Origin: Flavobacterium stagni
Lineage (GTDB): Bacteria > Bacteroidota > Bacteroidia > Flavobacteriales > Flavobacteriaceae
Direction of reading: 5' to 3'
Assembly: GCF_004122105.1 (NCBI RefSeq)
Contig: NZ_SBKN01000002.1
Coordinates: 331,203-395,202, forward strand
DNA length: 64,000 bases
Positions 8,025 through 16,668 of this stretch are shown here, one piece after another. Both the position numbers and the translations under genes were made by a program. Each line of letters begins with the position of its first letter. The stretch's first letter is position 1. A model generated the notes under the pieces. The model saw nothing but the letters and a program-made list of their open reading frames with translations, was not told the DNA's origin and ran no database searches.

Positions 8025-9662
8025 TTATTTTTTGGGTTTGGGGGTATTCTTTTTGCCGTAATTCAAGGTTTCCTTCCGAATGGGCATCGGCAGGTTGGGT
8101 TTGGCGTTGTCTTTGGCGGTTGCTGCCTGGATTTTTGCCTCGTCTTCGTTTTCTTCAGGCGGGAAAATATCTTCTTTGGACTTTATTTTTTCGTCAATGC
8201 GCCACACAAAACCTCTCAGTTTTCGGGCGTTTTCTGGGAAATCTTCTTCGGGGTAAATGGTGCCGCTGACTTTGTCAAAAAAAGTAATCGTTTCAATTTT
8301 TCCTTCGTTCATGAGCATGTTGATCCGACTGCACACATTCTTATTGATTCCGATTAACTCGTTTTCGTCGTTGCGCATGAAGTACACCACTTCGTTGTTT
8401 TTCACCACATCGACTTCATACAATTTGTTGTCCCGAAATTTCCCGTACAAATTGATGCCCTTGACCTGATTAAATCCGGCGTCGAGCGTATCTTTCGAAA
8501 TGATAAAAGCATTGTTGAGTACTTTGAGCGAGTCGAGCTTTTCGGTATTATTATTTCCTATCAAATGCATGACATCGCCCGTCAGCTGTTTTTCGTTATT
8601 CCATAAAATTGGTTTCCCAATTAATTTCGTCAGGGCATTTTTTTGATCCGAATGAATGGAATCGCATTTTCCACTCATGTCGGTTTTGAAGAAACGAACA
8701 TTTTTTTGCCCGCGAATGATGCGTTCCCCTGCTTTACCCGTCATGTAAATTTTCTTCGCATGCACAAACATGGAGTCTTTTTCAACTTGATAGCGCACAC
8801 TAGCCCGTTTGGTGATGTAAACCGAATCTTGTTTTTTATACACTTCGGCATAATGACCGCGAACAATCGCTTTGTTGATGGAATCGGTGATTTTGACATT
8901 GCGGGTACCCGAAGAAAATTCTTTGGTACGGTCAAAATACAAACTGTCTCCTTCAATCAAGCGGTCTTTGTATTTGATGTAGGATTTTTTTAGAAAATGA
9001 CCCACATTCTTTTTGGTGTTGTAAAAACCATTTTCGGTATAAATAAAATTGTCCTTACCGGTGATGGTAGAAGGTCCAAACAAATAGGAATGCCCCGAAT
9101 TGGTGTAATAATCCAAATGGTTGGATTTGATGGTGTATTGTGGATTTTTGAGTTCGACCTCCGTCAAAAAGCGGTATTTCTTTTCTTTGACATAATAAGT
9201 CCCCGAATTACTTTTTAACGTATTCTCCCGATTCGTGATTACGCCTTTCGTTTTATAAAAAGCTTCTTGTTGCACGCGGTCAAAATGGATCGTGTCGGTC
9301 ACCAAGCTCGATTCAGGGGAACGCATGACGACATCTCCGGTAGCATAGGCTTTTTTGACATTTCCGTTGTATTCGGCATATTTACTATTCAAATACAAAG
9401 TGTCACCTTGTACCATTTGTACTTCGCCAAAGGCTTTGATGTAATTTTCTTTTTGAAAAAAATAGGCTTTATTACAGGTCAGGACCACACCTTCGTGGCG
9501 CACCCGAACATTACCCGTTAATAAAACGGCATCCGGAATTTCGAATTGGTTGATGTCTTGAAAGTCGGCATTCTCCACCATAATTCTACCCGGTTGGCGT
9601 TGGGCAAAAGCGGGTGAAATCAAACTGATTAGACTAATAAGGAGAAAACAAAAGTGTTTCAA
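8025..9662 (-). CDS. OstA/LptA-like periplasmic protein
   Basis: An exported protein with repeated OstA (LptA/LptD-N) beta-jellyroll segments, e.g. VLLTGNVRVRHEGVVLTCNKA, YATGDVVMRS and KAIVRGHYAEVYKKQD. Such domains bind the lipid A part of lipopolysaccharide and form part of the bridge to the outer membrane, so a role in LPS transport or envelope assembly is likely but not proven here. I chose the TTG at 9662, which gives the clean signal peptide MKHFCFLLISLISLISPAFA; the frame also opens at a GTG at 9701, but a near-consensus -7 sequence (TACCTTG) overlaps that position. The C-terminal ~60 residues are charged and Lys/Pro-rich. Co-oriented with and 12 bp before the aminotransferase gene. 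Confidence 0.82.
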   Translation of the reverse strand: MKHFCFLLISLISLISPAFAQRQPGRIMVENADFQDINQFEIPDAVLLTGNVRVRHEGVVLTCNKAYFFQKENYIKAFGEVQMVQGDTLYLNSKYAEYNGNVKKAYATGDVVMRSPESSLVTDTIHFDRVQQEAFYKTKGVITNRENTLKSNSGTYYVKEKKYRFLTEVELKNPQYTIKSNHLDYYTNSGHSYLFGPSTITGKDNFIYTENGFYNTKKNVGHFLKKSYIKYKDRLIEGDSLYFDRTKEFSSGTRNVKITDSINKAIVRGHYAEVYKKQDSVYITKRASVRYQVEKDSMFVHAKKIYMTGKAGERIIRGQKNVRFFKTDMSGKCDSIHSDQKNALTKLIGKPILWNNEKQLTGDVMHLIGNNNTEKLDSLKVLNNAFIISKDTLDAGFNQVKGINLYGKFRDNKLYEVDVVKNNEVVYFMRNDENELIGINKNVCSRINMLMNEGKIETITFFDKVSGTIYPEEDFPENARKLRGFVWRIDEKIKSKEDIFPPEENEDEAKIQAATAKDNAKPNLPMPIRKETLNYGKKNTPKPKK

Positions 9663-9757
9663 GGAAATTAAATTTTGAGGCAAATTTATGAAAATCAGCA
9701 CAAGGTATTTCGGTATTAAGTTTTTTTTATCAGGTTCAGTATTCGAATTCTAATTTC

Positions 9758-9765
9758 TATATTTG
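9758..9765 (+). promoter_or_regulatory. Candidate -7 element for the amylase gene
   Basis: TATATTTG matches the TAnnTTTG consensus exactly and lies 26 bp before the amylase ATG. The expected TTTG 19 bp upstream is replaced by TTCA-like sequence, so support is partial. Confidence 0.5.
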
Positions 9766-9791
9766 CTCTTGGTCATTAAAACACCAAAGTC

Positions 9792-11654
9792 ATGAAAAAA
9801 ATACTGCTCTTTGCGGCCTTGGGGATTGCGCTTCAAGCCACTGCCCAAGCAAAGAAATCCGACGTACAATTCAAAAAGAAAACAACCAACGTGGAACATA
9901 AAAAAGTCGTTTATCAAGTTTTTACACGCCTTTTCGGCAATACCAATACTACCAACAAACCGTGGGGAACCAAAGAAGAAAACGGGGTTGGGAAGTTTAA
10001 TGATTTTACCGATAAAGCCTTGCAAGAAATTAAAGATTTAGGCGTGACCCACATTTGGTTTACGGGTGTGCCGCACCATGCGTTGGTAGCTGATTATACT
10101 AAATATGGCATTTCAAATGACGATCCGGATGTCGTGAAAGGTCGCGCGGGTTCGCCCTATGCCGTTAAAGATTATTACAATGTGAATCCTGATTTGGCGG
10201 TTAATCCAGCCAATCGTTTAGCGGAATTTCAAGCCTTGATTGATCGGGCGCACAAACACGGATTGAAGGTAATTATTGACATTGTGCCCAATCATATTGC
10301 GCGTAAATATGTAAGTACCTCCAAACCCGATTATGTAAAAGATTTTGGAACAGACGACGATGTGACGCAAGAATACAACCGCAACAACAATTTCTATTAC
10401 ATTCCGGGGCAAGCTTTTGAAGTGCCCACCTCACCCGATTATAAACCCTTAAATGGGGAAGCCCATCCGATGATCGATGGAAAGTTTGATGAAAATCCGG
10501 CCAAATGGACCGGTAACGGTTCGCGATTGGCCAAACCCGATATCAACGATTGGTACGAAACGGTCAAAGTGAACTACGGTATTCGTCCCGACGGCACCAA
10601 GGATTTTGCCGAATTGCCTGAGGGTTTCGAAAAGAAATCCTATGCCGAGCATTATGATTTTTGGAAAACTCAAGATGTACCCAATTCATGGTGGAAGTTC
10701 CGTGAAATCGCCGAATATTGGTTGGCGAAAGGTGTTGACGGTTTCCGTTATGATATGGCGGAAATGGTGCCGTATGAATTTTGGAGCTTTATGAATTCGG
10801 CCATAAAAATGAAAAATCCGAAAGCCTTTTTATTGGCAGAAGTATATAATCCCAACGAATACCGCAATTATATCCACAAAGGAAAAATGGATTATTTATA
10901 TGATAAAGTAGAAACCTACGATCATTTAAAAGCGGTGATTCAAGGGCGCACCACGACAGATGGTTTAACCGACATTCGCCAACGCAATAAAGATATCGAG
11001 CACCACATGTTACATTTCTTGGACAACCACGACGAACAGCGTTTGGCAAGTCCTGAGTTTGCCGGTTCGGGTGAACGGGGCAAACCCTTGATGGTGGTTT
11101 CAACTACCTTGAGTACGGCGCCAACAATGGTGTATTTTGGACAGGAAGTGGGCGAACCTGGGAATGAGGATGCCGGATTTGGAAAGCGTTCCCGCACCAG
11201 TATTTTTGATTACATCGGTGTACCCAACCACCAACGTTGGATGAACCAAGGCAAGTTTGATGGAGGGCAATTGACCGAAAAAGAAAAGGCACTTCGTGAT
11301 TTCTACAAACGCTTATTGAATTTTAGTATCAAGAGTTCGGCCCTAATGGGGAACTATTTGGATTTGCATGCGGTCAATGCACAAACGACAGGATACGACG
11401 GTCAGCAATACGCTTTTGCCCGTTGGTCCGATACAGAAAAATTGATTGTAGTTTCCAATTTTGATTCAGAACATGCCCACCAATACAAATTGAAAATCTC
11501 CAATGAATTGATCAACCTTTGGCATTTAAAAGACGGTTCTTATCCCGTGAAAGATGTGTTGTTTGGGAAAACGTTTACGCTACAAGTGAAACAAGGTCTA
11601 GGATTCATCGACCTGCAGTTGGCCGGTAGTGAATCGTTTATTTTAAAATTATAA
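9792..11654 (+). CDS. Secreted GH13 alpha-amylase family glycoside hydrolase
   Basis: A 620-residue exported hydrolase of alpha-1,4/1,6 glucans. Signal peptide MKKILLFAALGIALQATAQA. The four GH13 regions are all visible: DIVPNHIA (region I), GFRYDMAEM with the nucleophile Asp (II), LLAEVYNP with the acid/base Glu (III) and FLDNHDEQR with the transition-state Asp (IV). A C-terminal beta domain follows, ending in LQLAGSESFILKL. No T9SS sorting domain or lipobox is present, so a periplasmic location is the simplest reading. No SusC/SusD or other starch-utilisation partner adjoins it; it is monocistronic, with a -7 element at 9758 and a strong terminator at 11662. Exact substrate unknown. Confidence 0.92.
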   Translation: MKKILLFAALGIALQATAQAKKSDVQFKKKTTNVEHKKVVYQVFTRLFGNTNTTNKPWGTKEENGVGKFNDFTDKALQEIKDLGVTHIWFTGVPHHALVADYTKYGISNDDPDVVKGRAGSPYAVKDYYNVNPDLAVNPANRLAEFQALIDRAHKHGLKVIIDIVPNHIARKYVSTSKPDYVKDFGTDDDVTQEYNRNNNFYYIPGQAFEVPTSPDYKPLNGEAHPMIDGKFDENPAKWTGNGSRLAKPDINDWYETVKVNYGIRPDGTKDFAELPEGFEKKSYAEHYDFWKTQDVPNSWWKFREIAEYWLAKGVDGFRYDMAEMVPYEFWSFMNSAIKMKNPKAFLLAEVYNPNEYRNYIHKGKMDYLYDKVETYDHLKAVIQGRTTTDGLTDIRQRNKDIEHHMLHFLDNHDEQRLASPEFAGSGERGKPLMVVSTTLSTAPTMVYFGQEVGEPGNEDAGFGKRSRTSIFDYIGVPNHQRWMNQGKFDGGQLTEKEKALRDFYKRLLNFSIKSSALMGNYLDLHAVNAQTTGYDGQQYAFARWSDTEKLIVVSNFDSEHAHQYKLKISNELINLWHLKDGSYPVKDVLFGKTFTLQVKQGLGFIDLQLAGSESFILKL

Positions 11655-11661
11655 AAAAGAA

Positions 11662-11690
11662 AACCCGCTCGTTTAAAGCGGGTTTTTTTA
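11662..11690 (+). terminator. Bidirectional terminator, copy 1 of 2
   Basis: Stem AACCCGCT/AGCGGGTT (8 bp) with loop CGTTTAA and T-runs on the plus side and A-runs on the other, between two convergent genes. The same hairpin, including the loop, recurs at 12456-12478. Confidence 0.85.
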
Positions 11691-12437
11691 TTTTTTTGCC
11701 GACTTTTTGGTATCCAATTTTTGATATTTTCCTTCTGTAAAAATCCAAATTTCTTTTTGATAAGGTGATCTTAATTCTTCCTCGATGCATGGATCTTCTT
11801 CATTTTTGGGTTGACGTGAAGTGCGAATTATCGTTTGTGATTTTACTATTAAATCCGCATATCCATTGTTTTGCGTAGGCGCCATAAGTAGTAAACGTTT
11901 GATTTCTTTTCCATCGTATTTACACTGCATATCCCAATCACCTTGGCTTTCGCTGGTTTGTAGTTGGGGCAAAATACAAGTCGGTTGGTTATTTTTTAAA
12001 ATAAATAAGGCGATATAACTTTCGCCATACGGACTCACCCGCGAACTGCTACTGTAACTCCATCGCACCCCAAAAGCACGCGTTTTGGAATTCAATTGAT
12101 AGGGAGCAAAATCCAATTGGAACGTACTTAATTCAATTGCATCAGAAGTAAAAGTGTTGGGGAAAACATATTGCCCTACAATTTTTTTTGTAGTTGTATC
12201 AACAGTATAAACGGTGACTTTACAATCAAAGCCATCTTCTTCATAAGGAGTGCTAAATTTTGCCACCACAGCCACAGCACGATTAGGTAGATCCTTTACA
12301 ATTTTCATGTCAAAGGAATAAAACGTTGTGTCGGTATATTGAATCTTATGTTTTAAATCCCGTTCTAATGTTTCTAAATCTTGTGCTTGAGCCATTAGGC
12401 CCATGAAGAAGATGAATGTGCTTATATATTTTATCAT
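11688..12437 (-). CDS. Hypothetical secreted protein
   Basis: A 249-residue protein with signal peptide MIKYISTFIFFMGLMAQAQ, so periplasmic or exported. The rest is a single soluble domain rich in beta-strand-like segments (RAVAVVAKFSTPYEEDGFDCKV, AFGVRWSYSSSSRVSPYG). Four cysteines are seen. I do not recognise a family and no function can be given. The gene sits alone between two identical terminator hairpins, convergent with the amylase gene and downstream of nothing on its own strand but purA, from which it is separated by the second hairpin. Confidence 0.72.
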   Translation of the reverse strand: MIKYISTFIFFMGLMAQAQDLETLERDLKHKIQYTDTTFYSFDMKIVKDLPNRAVAVVAKFSTPYEEDGFDCKVTVYTVDTTTKKIVGQYVFPNTFTSDAIELSTFQLDFAPYQLNSKTRAFGVRWSYSSSSRVSPYGESYIALFILKNNQPTCILPQLQTSESQGDWDMQCKYDGKEIKRLLLMAPTQNNGYADLIVKSQTIIRTSRQPKNEEDPCIEEELRSPYQKEIWIFTEGKYQKLDTKKSAKK

Positions 12438-12449
12438 GAAATAAAAGTA

Positions 12450-12480
12450 ATAAAAAACCCGCTCGTTTAAAGCGGGTTTT
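12450..12480 (-). terminator. Terminator for purA, copy 2 of 2
   Basis: Identical 23-nt hairpin to the one at 11662 (stem AACCCGCT/AGCGGGTT, loop CGTTTAA) with A/T runs on both sides. It ends the minus-strand purA transcript, whose stop codon is only a few bases away. Confidence 0.82.
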
Positions 12481-12483
12481 TTA

Positions 12484-13755
12484 TTATCTCAAAATCGTTT
12501 GTTTTCGATCGGGTCCGACAGAAATAACCTTAATCGGCACTTCCACTTCTTGCTCGATAAAAGCGATGTAGTCTTTTAATTCTTGCGGTAAACTGTCATA
12601 GGTAGTTAAGCCCGTTAAATCGGCGTTCCAACCCTTAAATTCTGTATATACCGGCGTCACATTTTCCTCTTCAATATTGTACGGTAAATGGTGAATGGTT
12701 TTCCCTTTGTATTGGTAGGCCGTACACACTTTCAAAGTTTCAAAGCCCGAAAGTACGTCCCCTTTCATCATCATCAATTGCGTCACACCATTGATTTGAA
12801 TGGCGTATTTTAAAGCGACTAAGTCCAACCAACCACAACGGCGTTGGCGGCCCGTTACCGAACCAAATTCGTTGCCCACTTTGGCCATGGTAGCACCCAC
12901 TTCGTCAAACAATTCAGTAGGGAAAGGTCCGCTACCTACACGCGTTGTATAGGCTTTGAAAATTCCGAAAACGTCTTTGATTTTATTGGGGGCAATGCCC
13001 AATCCTGTACAAGCTCCCGCAGCTGTGGTATTTGATGACGTCACAAAAGGATAGGTTCCAAAGTCGACATCAAGCAGCGAACCTTGTGCGCCTTCACATA
13101 AAATGGATTTTCCGGCTTTTTGTGCTTGCGCCAAATATTCTTCACTGTCAATAAAGGTCAATTTTTTCAATTCTTCGATGGAGGCAAAAAACTCAGCTTC
13201 CATTTCGGCCAAATTGTATTGGATGGAAACGTCGTAAAATTTGATCATCTCCTCGTGTTTGTTGGCTAAATTTCGGTAACGTTCCTGGAAGTCGGCCAAC
13301 TCGATATCACCTACACGAATTCCGTTGCGTCCCGTTTTGTCCATATAGGTCGGACCGATTCCTTTGAGGGTTGAACCGATTTTAGCTTTTCCTTTGGCGG
13401 TTTCCGAAGCGGCATCCAACAAACGGTGAGTCGGTAAAATAAGATGCGCTTTACGCGAAATGAACAGCTTAGCAGTCACATCCATATTGAATTGTGCCAA
13501 ACCTTCAATTTCTTTTTGGAACACCACCGGGTCAATTACGACGCCATTTCCGATGATGTTGATGGAATTAGCATGAAAAATTCCGGAAGGGATGGTACGT
13601 AAAACGTGTTTGATACCATCAAATTCTAGAGTATGTCCCGCATTGGGTCCGCCCTGAAAACGGGCAATAATGTCATACTTTGAGGTGAGTACGTCGACAA
13701 TTTTTCCTTTGCCTTCGTCGCCCCATTGTAATCCTAACAGTAAGTCTACAGTCAT
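12484..13755 (-). CDS. purA: Adenylosuccinate synthetase
   Basis: GTP-dependent ligation of IMP and aspartate to adenylosuccinate, the first committed step to AMP, in the cytoplasm. Family marks: GLQWGDEGKGKIVD at the N-terminus with the catalytic Asp and P-loop Lys, the His of PNAGHTL, GIGPTYMDKTGRNGIRVGD, and the C-terminal SVGPDRKQTI guanine-binding segment. The 423-residue length is standard. The gene lies 26 bp downstream of fur on the same strand, with relA/spoT upstream of that; relA/spoT-fur-purA is a gene order I associate with flavobacteria. It is probably expressed with fur and ends at the hairpin at 12450. Confidence 0.96.
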   Translation of the reverse strand: MTVDLLLGLQWGDEGKGKIVDVLTSKYDIIARFQGGPNAGHTLEFDGIKHVLRTIPSGIFHANSINIIGNGVVIDPVVFQKEIEGLAQFNMDVTAKLFISRKAHLILPTHRLLDAASETAKGKAKIGSTLKGIGPTYMDKTGRNGIRVGDIELADFQERYRNLANKHEEMIKFYDVSIQYNLAEMEAEFFASIEELKKLTFIDSEEYLAQAQKAGKSILCEGAQGSLLDVDFGTYPFVTSSNTTAAGACTGLGIAPNKIKDVFGIFKAYTTRVGSGPFPTELFDEVGATMAKVGNEFGSVTGRQRRCGWLDLVALKYAIQINGVTQLMMMKGDVLSGFETLKVCTAYQYKGKTIHHLPYNIEEENVTPVYTEFKGWNADLTGLTTYDSLPQELKDYIAFIEQEVEVPIKVISVGPDRKQTILR

Positions 13756-13781
13756 TGTTGTGTTGTTTGTGTTGTGTAGTA

Positions 13782-14234
13782 TTATGATTTTTTACTGGCG
13801 TAGAAATAGAGGGAATGGTTGTGAATTTCAATTCCGAAAATTTCTTCCATGGTTTTTTTAATGGTTTGGATGCGCGGATCACAAAACTCAATCACTTCAC
13901 CCGTATCGGTCATGATGATGTGATCGTGTTGTTTGTCGAAATAGGATTTTTCGTAGTGCGCCTGATTTTGACCAAATTGGTGTTTGCGCACCAATCCGCA
14001 GTCGAGTAGGAGTTCGATGGTATTGTATAACGTCGCCCGACTCACCCGATAGTTTTTGTTTTTCATTTTGATGTACAAATTTTCGATATCAAAATGTTCT
14101 TCACTATCGTAAATCTCCTGAAGAATCGCATAGCGTTCAGGGGTTTTACGGTGTCCGTTCGATTCAAGATAGGCCGTAAAAACGTTTTTCACGGTCTCTT
14201 GATTTTTAGCGTTATCCGTAGCGATTTGTGTCAT
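13782..14234 (-). CDS. fur: Fur-family transcriptional regulator
   Basis: A 150-residue metal-responsive repressor of the ferric uptake regulator family. N-terminal winged helix: [18 protein letters not shown] and the recognition helix region [15 protein letters not shown]. The dimerisation half has [20 protein letters not shown] (the HDH metal ligands) and ends [13 protein letters not shown]. The CxxC pair of some Fur proteins is absent; whether it senses iron, peroxide or another metal cannot be decided from sequence. A full consensus promoter ends only a few bases before the ATG, suggesting an almost leaderless message. Cotranscription with purA is likely from the 26-bp gap. Confidence 0.88.
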   Translation of the reverse strand: MTQIATDNAKNQETVKNVFTAYLESNGHRKTPERYAILQEIYDSEEHFDIENLYIKMKNKNYRVSRATLYNTIELLLDCGLVRKHQFGQNQAHYEKSYFDKQHDHIIMTDTGEVIEFCDPRIQTIKKTMEEIFGIEIHNHSLYFYASKKS

Positions 14235-14240
14235 AGGCTA

Positions 14241-14271
14241 CAAAGATACTTTTTTGTTTAAAGGAGGCAAA
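14241..14271 (-). promoter_or_regulatory. Consensus Bacteroidota promoter for fur-purA
   Basis: On the minus strand: TTTG (14268-14271), exactly 19 nt, then TATCTTTG (14241-14248), a full match to TTTG-N19-TAnnTTTG. The predicted transcription start falls within a few bases of the fur ATG at 14234. Confidence 0.72.
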
Positions 14272-14380
14272 ACTTGTGGTTGTTTTTTTAATGGGGCAAT
14301 GTGTCAATGAGGTGAATTGAAAATGGATTTCAAATAAACTGTTAAACCCCATCCACATTTAAATTTAGAATTTAGAATGA

Positions 14381-16597
14381 TTAACTATAGACTCGCGTGA
14401 CTTTTTCAATGCCGTCAATTTTCTTGATGCTTTCGATCATGCGTTTTAGGATTTGGTTGTTTTGCACAACTACTGTGACCTGACCGTTGAAAATTCCTGC
14501 TTCACCACTCAGGGAAATGCTTTGGATATTCACATGCATTTGATTGGAGATGACTTTCGTGAGTTCGTTGGTCAATCCTAAAGTGTCCATTCCTGTGATG
14601 TTCAAGATCACTTTGAACTCTTGTTTGGTCGAGTCGATCCAGCGCGCTTGCATGATGCGGTAGGCATAATTGGATTGTAAGCTTATGGCATTTGGACAAT
14701 CTTTTTTGTGGACTTTAATTCCTTCATTAATAGTCACAAAGCCAAATACATCATCACCCGGAATGGGATTACAACACGACGCCAATTTATAATCCAAGCG
14801 GTCTTGTTCTTTTCCAAATACCAAAAGATCATAGTTGCTTGTCAGTTCTTGACGGTTGATTTCATCCGGGTTGGACGAATGCGATCGTTTGATTTTATTT
14901 TTGAAGAAATTAATCAGCGTATTGCTTTTCTGTGCCGCATAATCTTTCAATTGTTGATTTTCGATGGCGCCAATTCCCACACGATAAAACAAATCCAAAC
15001 TGGTTTTTAGTTTGAAGTAGTTCACCAATTCATTGACCACCCCTTCATTCAGGGTGATTTTGAGGTGTTTTAATTTACGTGTCAGTAATTCTTTTCCTTC
15101 TTCGGCAATTTTCTTAGTGTCTTCGTTAAGTACACTTCGAATTTTATTTTTCGCGCGAGAAGTTGTCACATAATCCAACCAGTTAATCGTTGGTTTTTGG
15201 TGGGAAGAAGTGATAATTTCAACCTGATCCCCGCTTTTCAATTCGTGATTCAAGGGAACCAAACGTCCATTAACTCTTGTCCCTCGCGTTTTAATTCCGA
15301 TTTCGGAGTGAATACTAAAGGCAAAGTCCAACGAAGTCGCGCCTTTGGGTAAGGATTTGATTTCTCCTTTGGGTGTAAAGACGAAGATTTCCTTGGCATA
15401 CAAATTCATTTTGAAATCTTCGACAAAGTCGACCGCATTGGATTCTGAGTTTTCCAACGCTTCTTTCAACAAGTTTAGCCATTTCTCAAGTCCGGATTCT
15501 TCCGTAGCACCTTGTTTGTATTTGTAATGCGCCGCGTATCCTTTTTCCGCGATTTCGTCCATGCGTTCGCTTCGAACTTGTATTTCGACCCAACGGCCTT
15601 TCGGACCCATGACGGTGATGTGCAAGGCTTCATACCCTGTCGATTTGGGCGATGAAATCCAGTCGCGTAAACGACTCGGACTCGGACGATAGTGGTCGGT
15701 TACGACAGAATAAATTTTCCACGCTAGGAATTTTTCGTCGTGGGTATTGGATTTATAAATAATACGTAATGCAAATTTGTCGTACACTTCATCAAAGGTC
15801 ACGCGCTGCACCATCATTTTACGACGAATCGAATAAATGGATTTGGGTCGGCCCTTGATGATATACTCAATCCCTTCTTCGTCCAAAGATTTTCGCAACA
15901 CATCCGACACCATTTTGATGTAAGCATCTTGTTCTTCTTTGGTTTCTTTGATTTTACTGACAATGTCGTTGTAAATAGTCGGTTCGGTATATTTCAACCC
16001 CAAATCTTCCAATTGGGTTTTGATGTTGTACAATCCCAAACGGTGGGCGAGAGGCGCATAGATGTATAAGGTTTCCGAAGCAATTTTCTCTTGCTTGTAT
16101 TGCGGCATCGAATCCATCGTTTGCATGTTGTGCAAGCGGTCGGCGATTTTGATGAGAATTACCCGAACATCATCGTTTAACGTAAGCAGCATTTTTCGGA
16201 AATTCTCCGCCTGCATTGAGATGTTCATGTCTTTTTTTACCTGCGCAATTTTGGTCAATCCACCTACTAATTGGGCAATTTTCGGATTGAATTGCTTTTC
16301 GATGTCTTCAACAGTGATTGGCGTATCTTCTACCACATCGTGCAATAGTGCTGCCGCGATACCCGTGGCACCCAAACCAATTTCAGAAGCCACGATTTTA
16401 GCCACTCCAATAGGGTGAAAAATATAGGCTTCACCGGATTTACGGCGTTGGTCTTTGTGCGCATCTACGGCCACATCAAACGCTTTGCGAATCAGTTTTT
16501 TATCGTCCACACTTAAGGTTTGGTAACTGATGCGCAAAAGTTCTTTGTATTCTCTAGCGAGTGCTTTTTTCTCTTCTTCTAAATCTATCTCGTGCAT
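14381..16597 (-). CDS. Bifunctional (p)ppGpp synthetase/hydrolase (RelA/SpoT)
   Basis: A 738-residue long RSH protein controlling the stringent response. In order: HD hydrolase domain with HPIGVAKIV, ALLHDVVEDT and ADRLHNMQTM, all metal/catalytic positions intact; synthetase domain with YDKFALRIIY, PKSTGYEALHITV and EIQVRSERMDEIAEKGYAAH; TGS domain starting FVFTPKGEIKSLPKGAT; a zinc-finger-like stretch with CCNPIPGDDV and KKDCPNA; and a C-terminal ACT domain. With both active sites intact it is likely the Rel type that makes and degrades the alarmone. Transcribed ahead of fur and purA on the minus strand; a 146-bp gap and the fur promoter separate it from fur. Confidence 0.94.
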   Translation of the reverse strand: MHEIDLEEEKKALAREYKELLRISYQTLSVDDKKLIRKAFDVAVDAHKDQRRKSGEAYIFHPIGVAKIVASEIGLGATGIAAALLHDVVEDTPITVEDIEKQFNPKIAQLVGGLTKIAQVKKDMNISMQAENFRKMLLTLNDDVRVILIKIADRLHNMQTMDSMPQYKQEKIASETLYIYAPLAHRLGLYNIKTQLEDLGLKYTEPTIYNDIVSKIKETKEEQDAYIKMVSDVLRKSLDEEGIEYIIKGRPKSIYSIRRKMMVQRVTFDEVYDKFALRIIYKSNTHDEKFLAWKIYSVVTDHYRPSPSRLRDWISSPKSTGYEALHITVMGPKGRWVEIQVRSERMDEIAEKGYAAHYKYKQGATEESGLEKWLNLLKEALENSESNAVDFVEDFKMNLYAKEIFVFTPKGEIKSLPKGATSLDFAFSIHSEIGIKTRGTRVNGRLVPLNHELKSGDQVEIITSSHQKPTINWLDYVTTSRAKNKIRSVLNEDTKKIAEEGKELLTRKLKHLKITLNEGVVNELVNYFKLKTSLDLFYRVGIGAIENQQLKDYAAQKSNTLINFFKNKIKRSHSSNPDEINRQELTSNYDLLVFGKEQDRLDYKLASCCNPIPGDDVFGFVTINEGIKVHKKDCPNAISLQSNYAYRIMQARWIDSTKQEFKVILNITGMDTLGLTNELTKVISNQMHVNIQSISLSGEAGIFNGQVTVVVQNNQILKRMIESIKKIDGIEKVTRVYS

Positions 16598-16668
16598 AAG
16601 AAATCGTTGGGTTGGCTAAATATACAACATTTTCAGCCAATCCTGCAAGATGGAAAGATAGGTTTTGT

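Noticed and set aside
9792..11654. Part of a starch-utilisation (Sus) locus
   Set aside because: No susC/susD or regulator genes adjoin it and the gene is alone between a promoter and a terminator.
11662..12480. Ends of an insertion sequence
   Set aside because: The flanking hairpins are direct copies that act as terminators; the enclosed gene does not resemble a transposase and no target duplication was seen.
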